64,000 bases of DNA from DATAOG01 sp963782885 (GTDB lineage: Bacteria > Pseudomonadota > Alphaproteobacteria > Geminicoccales > Geminicoccaceae): the NCBI GenBank assembly GCA_963782885.1, contig CAWALL010000008.1, forward strand, positions 1-64,000, read 5' to 3'. This document shows positions 1-8,519 of the stretch, piece after piece. The position numbers and the translations under genes are program-made. The first letter of the stretch is position 1. Every line of letters begins with the position of its first letter. The notes under the pieces are model-generated. The model saw only the letters and a list, made by a program, of their open reading frames with translations. It was not told the origin of the DNA and ran no database searches.

Positions 1-2
1 AC

Positions 3-179
3 GCTCTCAGGAGCGCCGGCGCGGACGACGAGAAGGCGCGCGCCGCGGCGATCGCGCTCTCCGACGCCGACAATGCGTTCTCCGAGATCCGCCAGCGTCT
101 GCGCGTCCTGGAGTGGGCGGTCGGCGCCAACACCATCATGCTGATCGGCTTGGTGCTGAAGCTGATCGTGTTCGGCTGA
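3..179 (+). CDS. C-terminal end of a small membrane-anchored protein (partial)
   Basis: An open frame enters from the left edge and stops with TGA at 177-179. It gives 58 residues rich in Ala, Asp and Arg, with a short charged amphipathic stretch followed by a C-terminal hydrophobic segment (TIMLIGLVLKLIVFG) that looks like a single tail-anchoring membrane helix. The product converges on the minus-strand gene that ends at 206. No family is recognisable from this fragment, and the start lies outside the window. Confidence 0.5.
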   Translation, partial: ALRSAGADDEKARAAAIALSDADNAFSEIRQRLRVLEWAVGANTIMLIGLVLKLIVFG

Positions 180-205
180 GCCGACGCGCAAGCAACACCG
201 CGGCC

Positions 206-595
206 TCAGCGCACCACGTTGCCCGAGCCGGCTATCTGCGTTGTGACGTTCTGATCCCCGGTCACGTTGGCGATCTGACTGACCCGGTCGCCGCCTTTCT
301 CCCGAATCTCCCCGACCAGCTTCTCTAGCTCCGCCCGGAAGGCCGGATCGGCCTCCAGCGCTTTCTTGAGCTGCACCCGCAACGCCGCCTGGCTGTCGGC
401 GTCCTTCGGCTGCTTCTCGAGGTCCGCCAGCGCCTCCGCGCCGCCGCCGACGAGCTTCGCCTTGACCCTGTCGTACAGCTTCACGATCCGCTCGCCGACC
501 TCGCCGCCAAGCTTCTTGGCCAGCTCCGTTCCGCCCTCGACGAGATAGGGCGCCACCAGCGCCACCGCCGAACCTGCCAACGTCACCGGGTCCAT
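206..595 (-). CDS. Small helical effector-like protein with C-terminal Gln/Asn motif shared with the upstream STAND ATPase
   Basis: This 129-residue protein starts MDPVTLAGSAVALVAPYL, a hydrophobic N-terminal helix, and continues as a charged helical domain to about residue 100. It ends with GDQNVTTQIAGSGNVV (113-128). The upstream ATPase has GSYNVTVQIVGENNQV at residues 9-24, and 9 of the 16 aligned positions are identical. Paired Gln/Asn motifs of this kind, at the effector C-terminus and the NLR N-terminus, are known from bacterial amyloid-signalling (RHIM-like) systems, where the effector domain is often a small membrane-active helical bundle of HeLo/Bell type. The gene lies 55 bases downstream of the ATPase on the same strand, so co-transcription is likely. 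The membrane-killing role is inference. Confidence 0.65.
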   Translation of the reverse strand: MDPVTLAGSAVALVAPYLVEGGTELAKKLGGEVGERIVKLYDRVKAKLVGGGAEALADLEKQPKDADSQAALRVQLKKALEADPAFRAELEKLVGEIREKGGDRVSQIANVTGDQNVTTQIAGSGNVVR

Positions 596-650
596 TCTTC
601 AGCTCTCCAGTCGGTTCGTCGCCCGTTCTCAGCGCCTCACCTCGTCATCA

Positions 651-3475
651 CTAGCTCGCCTCGTCCGGCGGTGACTTCTGCATCCGCTGCAAGGCTTCGG
701 CGATCGGCCGGAGCAACTCGTGATCTGGCTCGCGGCCGAGCTTTCTGCACCGGTCCAGGTACTCCTGACACATTCTTCTTGCACGTCCGGCAAATGCTTG
801 CGGCAGCACCAAGAAACTTGGGGTGTAGGCCCGAATGGCTTCAGCATTTCGCTCAATCGCCTCGTCTGGCTCGTTCACTGCATCCAGACCGTTCGCAAAT
901 ACCATGAGTGATACCGCGAAATCGGGCCGATAGGCTTCGGGGGCTTGCGCGACGAGCGCGTGGTACATTTCCACGGCCTCCTTGCCGGCTGCCAAAGCCT
1001 GCTGGTGCCGACCGATAAGGCTTAGGCGACCGGCAAGGTTGGTAAGGGCCTTGGCGAGATCGGGCCGATAGGCTTCCGGGGCTTGCCCGACGAGCGCACG
1101 GTACAGCTCCACGGCCTCCTGGCCGGCTGCCAGAGCCTCCTGGTGCTGCCCAACGTCGCTACGTCTATTGGCCAGGTTGTCAAGGACGGCCGCGAGATCG
1201 GGCCGATAGGCTTCCGGGGCCTGCTCGGCGAGAGCGCGGTAGAGATCGGCAGCTTCCTGGACGGAAGCGAGCGCCTCCTCGCGTCTGTCGACCTCTCGCA
1301 GACGGTTGGCCAGATTGTTCAGGGCGCCCGCGAGGCGACGCCGGTAGGCTTCCGGGGCCTCATCGGCTAGCGCGCGGTAGAGGTTTGCGGCTTCCTGGGC
1401 GACGTTTAGCGCCTCGCTGCGCCGGCCGACCTCGCTCAGGAAAGTAGCCAGGTTGTTGAGGGCCATGGCCAGATCGCGCCGGTAGGCGTCTGGGGTCTGT
1501 GCGGCGAGCGCGCGGTAGAGGTCGGCGGCCTCTCGCGTATGGGCGAGGGCCTCCTGGCGCTGTCCAACCTCCCTCACTCGAATGCCCAGGTTATTGAGCG
1601 CCATGGCGAGATTAGGCCGGTAGGCATCCGGGCTCTGCGCGGCGAGCGCGCGGCATAGGTCGGCCGACTCCTGCGCAGAGGCAAGGGCCTCCTGACGTCG
1701 TCCGACTTGGCCGAGGCAAGCGGAGAGGACGATGAGGGAGGTGGCGAGATCGAGCCGGTAGGCATCTGGCTCCTGCTCGGCGAACTGGCGGTACAAGTCG
1801 ACCGCTGCTTGTGCGTACCCCAGCGCCTCCTGGGGCCGGCCGACTCCGCTCAAACAAGCGGCGAGATTGTGGAGGGCGGAAGCCAGATCGGATCGGTAGA
1901 CGTCCGGGGCCTGAGCGGCGAGCCCGCGATAAAGGTATACGGCCTCCTCGCTGGAAGCCAGTGCCTCCTGGAATTGGCCTACCTCTGTGAGAGCGACCCC
2001 CAGCTGAAAAAGTGTTCTTGCAAGCACAGGCAATAGATGATTCTCGCCATTGGCTACTCGGCGACGAGATTCTTGTGCGATGGCGCTCTCTATCCTTGCA
2101 GTACGTCGAGCGAGCGCTAGCGAACTCTTCGGGAGCTGGTTCTCTATGATCAAGACCTGATAAATACCACGCGAACCAGGCTCTATCAGCGCGTCGAGCC
2201 AGGCGAGCGGCGCCTCATAGCCCGCGCCGGCAAAATCCTGCGCAGTGCGGATGACGAACGACGCTACTGGGGCGCCTACTTGATCGAATGCTCTGGTCAC
2301 GACGCTGGCGCCGTTGGTCCGCACGTCGGCTAGGTTCCGCAATACAGCGCTTCGCCAACCATGTCGGGCCGGATCGGCTCAAGAGCCGCCGGCGTTCCTG
2401 GCAGAGCATCGGCCAGGGCATCGGCCACGGGCGCGGCGCCGCCCGGAAGACCTCGCTTGGTCTGCGCTGCCTCCGCTTCGATCGAAGCGAGGAGTTTGTC
2501 GCGGTCGAGGCCCTGGCACAGCGTGACATAGGCGGCCATGTGCACGAGCAGGTCCGGATCGAGCCCACGCTCCTCAGCAAGCCGGTCCACGCGTCCGATT
2601 TCGCGTTCCGCTACCTCGTGGGCGATCTTGGTCCGCGGCAAGTCGAGCACCTGCGGCAGCGACGTCTCGGCCGTCAGCAGTGCGGCCATCATCAGGAACA
2701 AGGGCTCGCCACCCCAGCTCAAGTTCGCCAGGCGCTAGTCGAAATCGGGATCGGCGCCCGCGGCCGGCGCGCGGATCGTCCTACCGAGCTTCGCAAGCAA
2801 TGCATCGAGGATGGCGCGTCGATGCTCGTGAAGGACGAGCCCGGAGAGCGCGATCGGCGTCCCAGGATCGAGCATGGCGCGGACAGCGCGCGCCGCCGAG
2901 ACGCCAGATCCGAGCACCGTCTGCAACCAGCCGCTCTTGGCGTCAGCTTGGCGCTCCAGGAGCAGGATACGGAGCGGCAGCCCACCGTGGGGGACAAAAT
3001 CGGCAAGCTGCCCGAACCAGCGATGCAGCGCCTCAGCGCGCTCGGCAGCATAGTCGACTACGGCGAGCGTCGGCTGCTCCCAACCCCACCGGGCCCCCGC
3101 ATCGTTGGTGAAGTTGGCGAGCTGGTCACCATTGACGAAGCCGGCGAGCCACTTGCCCTCCTTCAAGAGCTCGTCGCAGAGATCGAAAGCGAGCCTGGTC
3201 TTGCCTGTGCCGGCCTTCCCGGTGCGCACCTGGATAGCAATATCGCGCTCGGTCGCGAGCCAGGCCCGTAGCTCAGCCATCTCCGAATCGCGGCCAACCC
3301 GGTCTATCGACTGCGTGTAAGCGCTCAGCAGGCCGATGTCGCCGCCTTCCTTTCGCCGGCGTGGGAACATGGTGAGGCGCAGCGCCGCCGCGCCGGCGAC
3401 GGTGACTTGGTTATTCTCGCCGACGATCTGGACGGTGACGTTGTAGGATCCGTCGACCGCTGCTCGCTGTTCCAT
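651..3475 (-). pseudogene. STAND (NLR-like) ATPase with TPR-type repeats, interrupted by an amber codon and a frameshift
   Basis: Three consecutive minus-strand segments together encode one protein of about 940 residues. Segment 1 (3475-2738) has the N-terminal motif GSYNVTVQIVGENNQV, a P-loop GKAGTGKT (residues 86-93) and a Walker-B-like LAVVDYA. It stops at TAG (2735-2737), and the same frame then reads on as RLANLSWGGEPLFLMMAALL down to 2330. The rest (2342-651) is in another frame: joining EALY to LRNLADV needs one extra base near 2340. The last part contains eight 46-residue helical repeats. STAND ATPases with C-terminal repeats sense ligands and oligomerise in antiphage defence or programmed death. 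The start ATG at 3475 has no clear ribosome site. The gene is either decayed or carries sequencing errors. Confidence 0.75.
831..1934 (-). repeat. Eight tandem 138-bp units coding for 46-residue TPR-like repeats
   Basis: The consensus unit begins LYRALAxQAPxAYRPDLA and ends GRxxEALAxxQEAVD. Marker sequences recur exactly every 138 bp on the plus strand (933, 1071, 1209, 1347, 1485, 1623, 1761, 1899), so there are eight units with no length variation. A partial, more diverged unit precedes them (about residues 107-136 of the last segment). Such uniform repeats suggest recent amplification or homogenisation by recombination, and they form the presumed ligand-sensing domain of the STAND protein. 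Confidence 0.85.
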
Positions 3476-3574
3476 CGGTGAGGCGCCATTTTGCTCAAAA
3501 TCAACTCGACTTACGGTTCCATCCTACCCCGGATTGCCGCCCCACGCGAGCGCTTACCCTTTCATCCCTGCCAA

Positions 3575-3597
3575 AATGCGCCACATGTGACGCATCC
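3575..3597. promoter_or_regulatory. Near-perfect 20-bp palindrome upstream of the STAND gene
   Basis: ATGCGCCACATGTGACGCAT (3576-3595) is an inverted repeat with nine of ten base pairs matching, centred on ACATGT about 110 bases upstream of the STAND start codon. Each arm carries the GATGCG(C/T)CAC-type element that also occurs at 3803, 3825 and 3836. An operator for a dimeric repressor is a plausible role; this is inference. Confidence 0.45.
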
Positions 3598-3802
3598 GCC
3601 CACACCCCGTCGCATGGAGGCTCGCATCAACCGATTCTCAAGGCGTCTTTTTATTTACCGCTACTTGCCCTAATGAGAAGTATCCGGCTCAGTCAATGTA
3701 AATAGTCGTAAATCAACTCCGCGGTCGAATTCGATCGTGCTGCGCTAATCTGAGATTGATGCGCGCTTGATGCGGTTGATGCCGCGGATTTACTTGGAGC
3801 CG

Positions 3803-3845
3803 GATGCGCCACTTCTGAATCAATGATGCGCCACCGATGCGCCAC
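3803..3845 (+). repeat. Three direct copies of GATGCGCCAC in helical phase
   Basis: Identical 10-mers lie at 3803-3812, 3825-3834 and 3836-3845. The start-to-start distances are 22 and 11 bp, i.e. about two and one turns of the helix. A fourth and fifth (diverged) copy form the palindrome at 3575-3597. Iterated, phased short repeats of this kind usually bind a regulator or replication-type protein; the binding protein is unknown. Confidence 0.5.
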
Positions 3846-4167
3846 TCTCAAGAAAAACACGCGTTACTTGTGTAGCATGGCAAATCAAGCCGCGCGCGCC
3901 TTGTCTCGGCTACAGGCAATGTTCGTGGCCAAGCGGCGCCGAGCGGACTGGGCGATATCCGGCAGGCGAGATTCGCTCGACTGGATGATACATATCAACA
4001 ACTGATCATCGAACAGCGTGTGATTGCCATCCATTTGTTCACGGCACGCGTCGACGGGCCGTTCGGGCGCCAAGTCGAGGTCTTGCGAATACTTTCAAAA
4101 TCAACCGGATTTAGCCGTGGGTCGCCGGGCCAGGCGCACAACTGAGGGTTGTGCGGCCGAGGGGCGG

Positions 4168-4413
4168 TCACCCGGTGCTGCTCGTCGTCTGACGGCCGGC
4201 GTCAGTCGCGATCAGGATCCGGCGCCCGTCGCGGTCTTGCGCGCGGCACCTGACCACGGTTCCGGGCTCGAATTGCCACCGCTCGGTCGCCGGATCGTAG
4301 TCCTGGTCCAGGATCAGATAGCGGTCGGGCGAGAGCCTTCGTGCCGCCACCGGCCGCCAGACGTCGAGCCCCTCGTCCAGCAGCGCGACGTAGATCGTGT
4401 CCTGCTCGGTCAT
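4168..4413 (-). CDS. Conserved hypothetical protein, 81 aa
   Basis: The product begins MTEQDTIYVALLDEGLDVWRP and contains the pattern YDPATERWQFEPGTVVRC, which I recognise as a recurring small-protein family of unknown function in Proteobacteria. It has no signal peptide or membrane segment. The gene starts 18 bases downstream of the dehydrogenase gene on the same strand, so it probably sits at the end of that transcript. Confidence 0.7.
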   Translation of the reverse strand: MTEQDTIYVALLDEGLDVWRPVAARRLSPDRYLILDQDYDPATERWQFEPGTVVRCRAQDRDGRRILIATDAGRQTTSSTG

Positions 4414-4431
4414 CGGACCGTCGGGGGCCCG

Positions 4432-6867
4432 TCAGCTCCGCAGGTGCAGGTTCTCAGGGTCGTAGGGGGATTCGGGGATCACGGTGACCCGGTGGCGCTC
4501 GCCCAGGATGTCCATCGAGAGCTCGGTGCCGGGCTCGGCGAGCTCGGGCCCGACCATCGCGAGCGCCAGGGATTTTTCCAGGCGGAAGCCGTAGTTGCCG
4601 CCGGTCGCGCGGCCCACCAGCTCTTTGCCACGGAAAATCGGATTGTTGCCGAGCGCGTCGGCGTCGGTCACGTCGTGGACCTCGAGGGTCACGAACGCGT
4701 TGGAAAACCCTTGCTCGCGCCAGCGGACCAGGGCGTCGCGGCCGATGAAGTCGCCTTTGTTCGGGTGCACGAAGCGCTCCAGGCCGGATTCGTAAGCGGC
4801 GTACTCGATCGACAGCTCGGTGCCGATCAGCCGGTAGCTCTTTTCCACTCTCAAGGAATCCATGGCGCGGATGCCGAAGGGCTGAAGGCCGAGGTCCTCG
4901 CCGGCCGCCGTCAGCGCATCGAAGATGTGGTTCTGGTACTCGAGCCCGTGGTGCAGCTCCCATCCGAGCTCGCCCACGAAATTGACCCGGAGCGCCTTGG
5001 TCGGGGCGCAGCCGACCACGATCTCCTGGCCCGTGAGCCACGGGAAGGCGGCAGTGGAAAAGTCGGTGTCGCTGACGCGCTGCAGCAGCTCGCGCGACTT
5101 CGGGCCGGCGAGCACCAGGACGCCCATCGCATTGGTCAGGTTCTGGAACTGGACCGAGCCGTCCTGCGGCATGTGCTTGATCAGCCAGTCGTGGTCGAGG
5201 CGCTGCCAGGCGCCGGCCGACACCAGATAGAAGCTTTCCGGACCTTCCCGCATGATGGTGAACTCGGAGTGCACGCCGCCCCTGCTGTTGAGCGCGTGGC
5301 AGAGGTGGACTTTCCCAGTTTTCTTCGGGATCCGGTTGGCGACCAGGTGGTCGAGAAACGCCTCGGCGCCGGGGCCAAGGACGCGCGCCTTGGCGAATGC
5401 GGTCATGTCGAGGAGGCCCATGTTCTGCTGGACGTTGCGGCACTCGTCGCCGACCGGCTCGAACCACTTCGAGCGGCGGAACGACCAGTGGTCCGCCTGC
5501 GGCACACCCTTGGGCGCGAACCAGTTCGGGCGCTCCCAGCCGAACTTCTGGCCGAAGACCGCGCCCCGGTCCTTCAGGCGCTGATAGCAGGGGGCCGTCC
5601 TGAGCGGCCGCGCGGCCGGGCGCTCCTCGTCCGGGTAGTGGATGACGAAGACGTGGGCATACGCCTCCTCGTTTTTTTCCCGGAGATAGGCCTTGGTCGC
5701 GTAATCGCCGAAGCGGCGCGGGTCGACCCCCAGCATGTCGATCGTGGGCTCGCCCTCGGTGATCCATTCGGCCAGCTGCCAGCCGGCGCCGCCGGCCGCG
5801 GTGATGCCGAAGCTGTGGCCCTCGTTCAACCAGAAGTTGCAAAGGCCCCACGCCGGCCCGACGATCGGGCTGCCGTCCGGCGTGTACGGAATGGCACCAT
5901 TGTAAACCCTCTTAATGCCGACCTCGCCGAACGCCGGCACCCGATGGATCGCCGCCTCGATGTGCGGCTCGAGGCGCTCGATATCCTCTTGAAAAAGCTC
6001 GTATTCGGCGCCGTCCTCGGGCCCGTCGAGGTAGCAGCAGGGGGCGCCCTTCTCGTAGGGTCCGAGCAGGAGGCCGCCCGCCTCCTCGCGCAGATACCAG
6101 GAGCCGTCGCTCTCGCGCAGCACCCCCATCTCCGGCAGGCCCTGCTTCTGGCGCGCGACGATCTCCGGATGCGGCTCGGTGACGATGTACTGATGCTCGA
6201 CCGGGATCACGGGAATGTCGAGCCCGACCATCGCCCCGGTCCGCCGCGCGAAGTTGCCGGTCGCACTGACCACATGCTCGCAGGTGATCTCGCCCTTGTC
6301 GGTCGTCACCAGCCACTCGCCGCTCGCCTTCCGAGTGATGCCGGTCACGGTCGTCTGCCGGTAGATCTCGGCGCCGCGGTTGCGGGCGCCGCGGGCCAGC
6401 GCCTGGGTCAGGTCGGCCGGCTGGATGTAGCCGTCCTGCGGGTGGCGGATCGCGCCGACGATGCCGTCGGTGTTGCACAGCGGCCAGATCTCCTTGACCT
6501 GGGCGGGCGTCAGGAACTCGACCTCGACGCCGATCGTCGCCGCCACGCCGGCGTATTGATGATACTCGTCCATCCGGTCGCGGTTGAGCGCGAGGCGGAT
6601 GTTCGAGACCTGGCGCAAGCCGACGTCCTGCCCGGTCTCGGCCGCCAGCGTCTGATAGAGCCTGATGGAGTCTTTATGGATCTGGCCGACCGAATAGCTC
6701 ATGTTGAACAGCGGCAGCAGGCCCGCGGCATGCCAGGTCGAACCGCTGGTCAGCTCCTTCCGCTCGATCAGGACCACGTCCGACCAGCCCTTCCTGGCGA
6801 GATGATAGAGGGTCGCGACGCCGACCGCGCCACCGCCGATCACCACCACCCGCGCCTGCGTCCTCAT
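4432..6867 (-). CDS. FAD-dependent dehydrogenase with C-terminal GcvT domain (dimethylglycine/sarcosine dehydrogenase family)
   Basis: The 811-residue protein has an N-terminal dinucleotide fold (GGGAVG, residues 11-16) and STWHAAGL (43-50), which in dimethylglycine and sarcosine dehydrogenases carries the covalently FAD-linked histidine. The C-terminal half is a folate-binding GcvT/aminomethyltransferase-like module. Enzymes of this layout demethylate N-methylated glycines and pass the one-carbon unit to tetrahydrofolate. Length and domain order match the family, and the gene is intact. The exact substrate (dimethylglycine, sarcosine or another methylamine) cannot be read from the sequence. 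It shares a strand and probably a transcript with the 81-aa protein that follows. Confidence 0.85.
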   Translation of the reverse strand: MRTQARVVVIGGGAVGVATLYHLARKGWSDVVLIERKELTSGSTWHAAGLLPLFNMSYSVGQIHKDSIRLYQTLAAETGQDVGLRQVSNIRLALNRDRMDEYHQYAGVAATIGVEVEFLTPAQVKEIWPLCNTDGIVGAIRHPQDGYIQPADLTQALARGARNRGAEIYRQTTVTGITRKASGEWLVTTDKGEITCEHVVSATGNFARRTGAMVGLDIPVIPVEHQYIVTEPHPEIVARQKQGLPEMGVLRESDGSWYLREEAGGLLLGPYEKGAPCCYLDGPEDGAEYELFQEDIERLEPHIEAAIHRVPAFGEVGIKRVYNGAIPYTPDGSPIVGPAWGLCNFWLNEGHSFGITAAGGAGWQLAEWITEGEPTIDMLGVDPRRFGDYATKAYLREKNEEAYAHVFVIHYPDEERPAARPLRTAPCYQRLKDRGAVFGQKFGWERPNWFAPKGVPQADHWSFRRSKWFEPVGDECRNVQQNMGLLDMTAFAKARVLGPGAEAFLDHLVANRIPKKTGKVHLCHALNSRGGVHSEFTIMREGPESFYLVSAGAWQRLDHDWLIKHMPQDGSVQFQNLTNAMGVLVLAGPKSRELLQRVSDTDFSTAAFPWLTGQEIVVGCAPTKALRVNFVGELGWELHHGLEYQNHIFDALTAAGEDLGLQPFGIRAMDSLRVEKSYRLIGTELSIEYAAYESGLERFVHPNKGDFIGRDALVRWREQGFSNAFVTLEVHDVTDADALGNNPIFRGKELVGRATGGNYGFRLEKSLALAMVGPELAEPGTELSMDILGERHRVTVIPESPYDPENLHLRS

Positions 6868-7507
6868 CGCCCGTCTCCTCGCTTGCCCGTGGCGCCTTCT
6901 GCGGCCTTCCTAGCGCCGGACCATAGCGCTGCCTTGCCCCGAGCGTCCAACCCTTGCCCCAAAACGGCATCCGCCCGGGAAGAGCCGGCTGCGGGGCCTG
7001 GCCGGCCGGCTTTCCGACCCGTGGGCCGGTTGACAGGACAGGCGGGGCGGCGACCGATGGCGGCTGCCGGACGCTCGCAACAGCCGTCAGACAGGGCTGC
7101 CAGAGGGCGGCGCGGGGCTCTGTCGGTGATCGGATTGGACGTCGGGGGCCAACGCTCTGCCTCGGGCCATCTGTCGCGCCAGAGCCGTTGACCGCCGGCA
7201 CGTAAATGACCTCGCCGTCCGGGCTCAACGTAAGGCTGGGCGCGACCGGGCGCGGGCCGCGAGCTGGATGCCGCTGATATCGTGCAAGCCATCGGCGGCC
7301 GGGTCGGGCCGTCCGTCCGCCGTCAGGTGATCGACCTGGGCCGACGATCGGCGCGCTCTCACGGCGACCGGGGCAGTGGCATGCGCGCCGCCCTGGCCCG
7401 CCGAGATCTCATCATTCGGGCCGCGGCGAGCGGTTTCGGTTGCCGGTGCGCTGCCGGAGGGCTTAGTGTCCCCGTCGGCGTGTGGATGCGCAGGAGCGGA
7501 GAGCGTG
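6868..7507. other. Intergenic region without a recognisable gene
   Basis: This 640-base gap lies between the divergent dehydrogenase gene and the small plus-strand gene. It is high in GC, and the open frames in it look like chance frames without conserved motifs. I see no tRNA, repeat array or convincing promoter. It presumably contains both promoters. Confidence 0.4.
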
Positions 7508-7651
7508 ATGGCGAAAGGGCAGAAGAGAAGCAACCGGGAGGCCAAAAAGCCGAAGGCCGACAAGAAGAAGCCGCCGGCGTCGACCGGCAGCGTGCCGGCC
7601 GCGCTCAACAAGCCGAAGCCCGGCCGGGCGAGCGCCGACGGTAAGTCATAG
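7508..7651 (+). CDS. Small highly basic protein, 47 aa
   Basis: The product MAKGQKRSNREAKKPK... is lysine-rich with a Pro/Ala-rich C-terminus and resembles short basic proteins commonly annotated as hypothetical in Alphaproteobacteria. The ATG at 7508 is chosen over upstream in-frame codons because the conserved-looking sequence begins there. It may bind nucleic acid because of its charge, but no function is known. A strong hairpin follows at 7710. Confidence 0.6.
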   Translation: MAKGQKRSNREAKKPKADKKKPPASTGSVPAALNKPKPGRASADGKS

Positions 7652-7709
7652 AGGCCCTTTGCGGCTGCGTTCAGGCCGAGAACAAGCGCGGACGGCCCAC
7701 GAGCAAGTC

Positions 7710-7736
7710 CAGCCCCGGCTCGGAGAGCCGGGGCTG
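7710..7736. terminator. Perfect 12-bp hairpin between convergent genes
   Basis: CAGCCCCGGCTC (7710-7721) and GAGCCGGGGCTG (7725-7736) pair completely around a three-base loop. The hairpin lies between the ends of the plus-strand basic protein gene (7651) and the minus-strand Cache gene (7741), as expected for a bidirectional terminator. A U-tract is weak on both sides. Confidence 0.6.
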
Positions 7737-7740
7737 ACCG

Positions 7741-8252
7741 CTATTTCTTCAGATAGCCGACATAATAGATACCGACGATGTCGTTCTTGGCATCGCGGAT
7801 CGGCTCATAGCCGGTGGTGTACGGCTTGCCCAGGATGTCGACGTCCCCGTAGAAGCTTTCGCCCTTCGAGATCGCCGCGATGGCTTTGCCCTTCGGGTCC
7901 AGGACCGTGCCGATCGCCCGCGAGCCGTCGTCCTTTTCACGTTCGTAGCCACGCGGACGAAGTCGTTGCCGTTCTTGACGAAGAGCGTGGCGGTTCCGCC
8001 CATTTTCTTCTGGACCTCGTCCACCAGCGTGAAGTTGTTGTTCATCTCGGCCTTGCCGAAATACAAGACGGGGACGGTCTTGCCCGCGACCGTGTCCTCC
8101 CCCTTGACGCTTGCGGCGCCGAGCTTGGCGGTTTTCGACTTGAGAAGTTGCATCGCAGCGTTGACGTCTTCGGTAGGCGCGGCGAGCAGTTGGGTGGGGA
8201 AGTGAACCGCAGTAAAAGCCAAAAGCAGCACTGCCAGCGCGGAATTCTTCAT
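7741..8252 (-). pseudogene. Secreted Cache-domain protein with a one-base frameshift
   Basis: From ATG 8252 the protein has a clear signal peptide (MKNSALAVLLLAF, cleavage after LLA) and a Cache-type sensor fold ending in FVRVATNVK. The frame is then lost. In the next frame the expected ending continues (KDDGSRAIGTVLDPKG, FYGDVDILGKPY, IVGIYYVGYLKK) to TAG at 7741-7743. One base appears to be missing in the A-run (TTTT at 7934-7937 on the plus strand). Soluble periplasmic Cache proteins bind small ligands and normally feed a sensor. The homopolymer position makes a sequencing error a real alternative to gene decay. Confidence 0.75.
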
Positions 8253-8344
8253 TTTTTTTACCCCCATTTGGCCTCGCAGCATCTCGCTGTGAGCCGTCGA
8301 ACCATTTTACGAGTATTTTACGGGTTTGTGAAGAACATATCGTG

Positions 8345-8519
8345 TGTCACCGAGAACCTCCAGCCCGGCGGCTGGGAGGGCAAGGTCCGGGTCGCCGACG
8401 ACTTCGACGAGCCTCTGCCTCCGGACATCCTCGCCGGCGTCGAGGGCAAGGAACTGAGGTGGCGGACCGGCTGCTGCTCGACACCGATGTCTTCATCTGG
8501 TGGCGCGCGAACAGCCGCG
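8345..8519 (+). pseudogene. Remnant of a phd-vapC type toxin-antitoxin module
   Basis: One frame carries GGWEGKVRVADDFDEPLP, the typical C-terminus of Phd-family antitoxins paired with VapC. Overlapping it, a GTG at 8459 opens a PIN-domain start (VADRLLLDTDVFIWWRANSR), which ends abruptly where the 3' end of the PagL-like gene begins (8520). Only the antitoxin tail and about 20 codons of the toxin remain, and the antitoxin stop codon is missing. The pair is therefore non-functional and marks a deletion or recombination junction. Confidence 0.7.

Larger units (their letters stand above)
3476..4167. other. AT-richer intergenic region upstream of the STAND gene
   Basis: These 692 bases separate the STAND start from the next gene and are clearly poorer in GC than their surroundings. 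Short open frames exist (for example from ATG 3877), but none has recognisable homology or a convincing ribosome site. The region contains the repeated GATGCG(C/T)CAC elements described separately. Lower GC and lack of conserved genes fit a horizontally acquired flank of the defence-like locus. Confidence 0.5.

Noticed and set aside
831..1934. Regular 138-bp spacing that might suggest a CRISPR-like array
   Set aside because: The period is far too long, the units are coding and translate to a consistent 46-residue helical repeat.
3823..4145. Short overlapping frames upstream of the STAND gene (from ATG 3877 and a downstream frame ending at 4145)
   Set aside because: Neither has a ribosome site or recognisable sequence; joining them would require a frameshift without homology to justify it.
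4024..7191. Long plus-strand frame of over 1000 codons opposite the dehydrogenase gene
   Set aside because: It is an antisense shadow of a GC-rich gene; the minus strand has full domain motifs, while the plus frame has low-complexity composition and no motifs.
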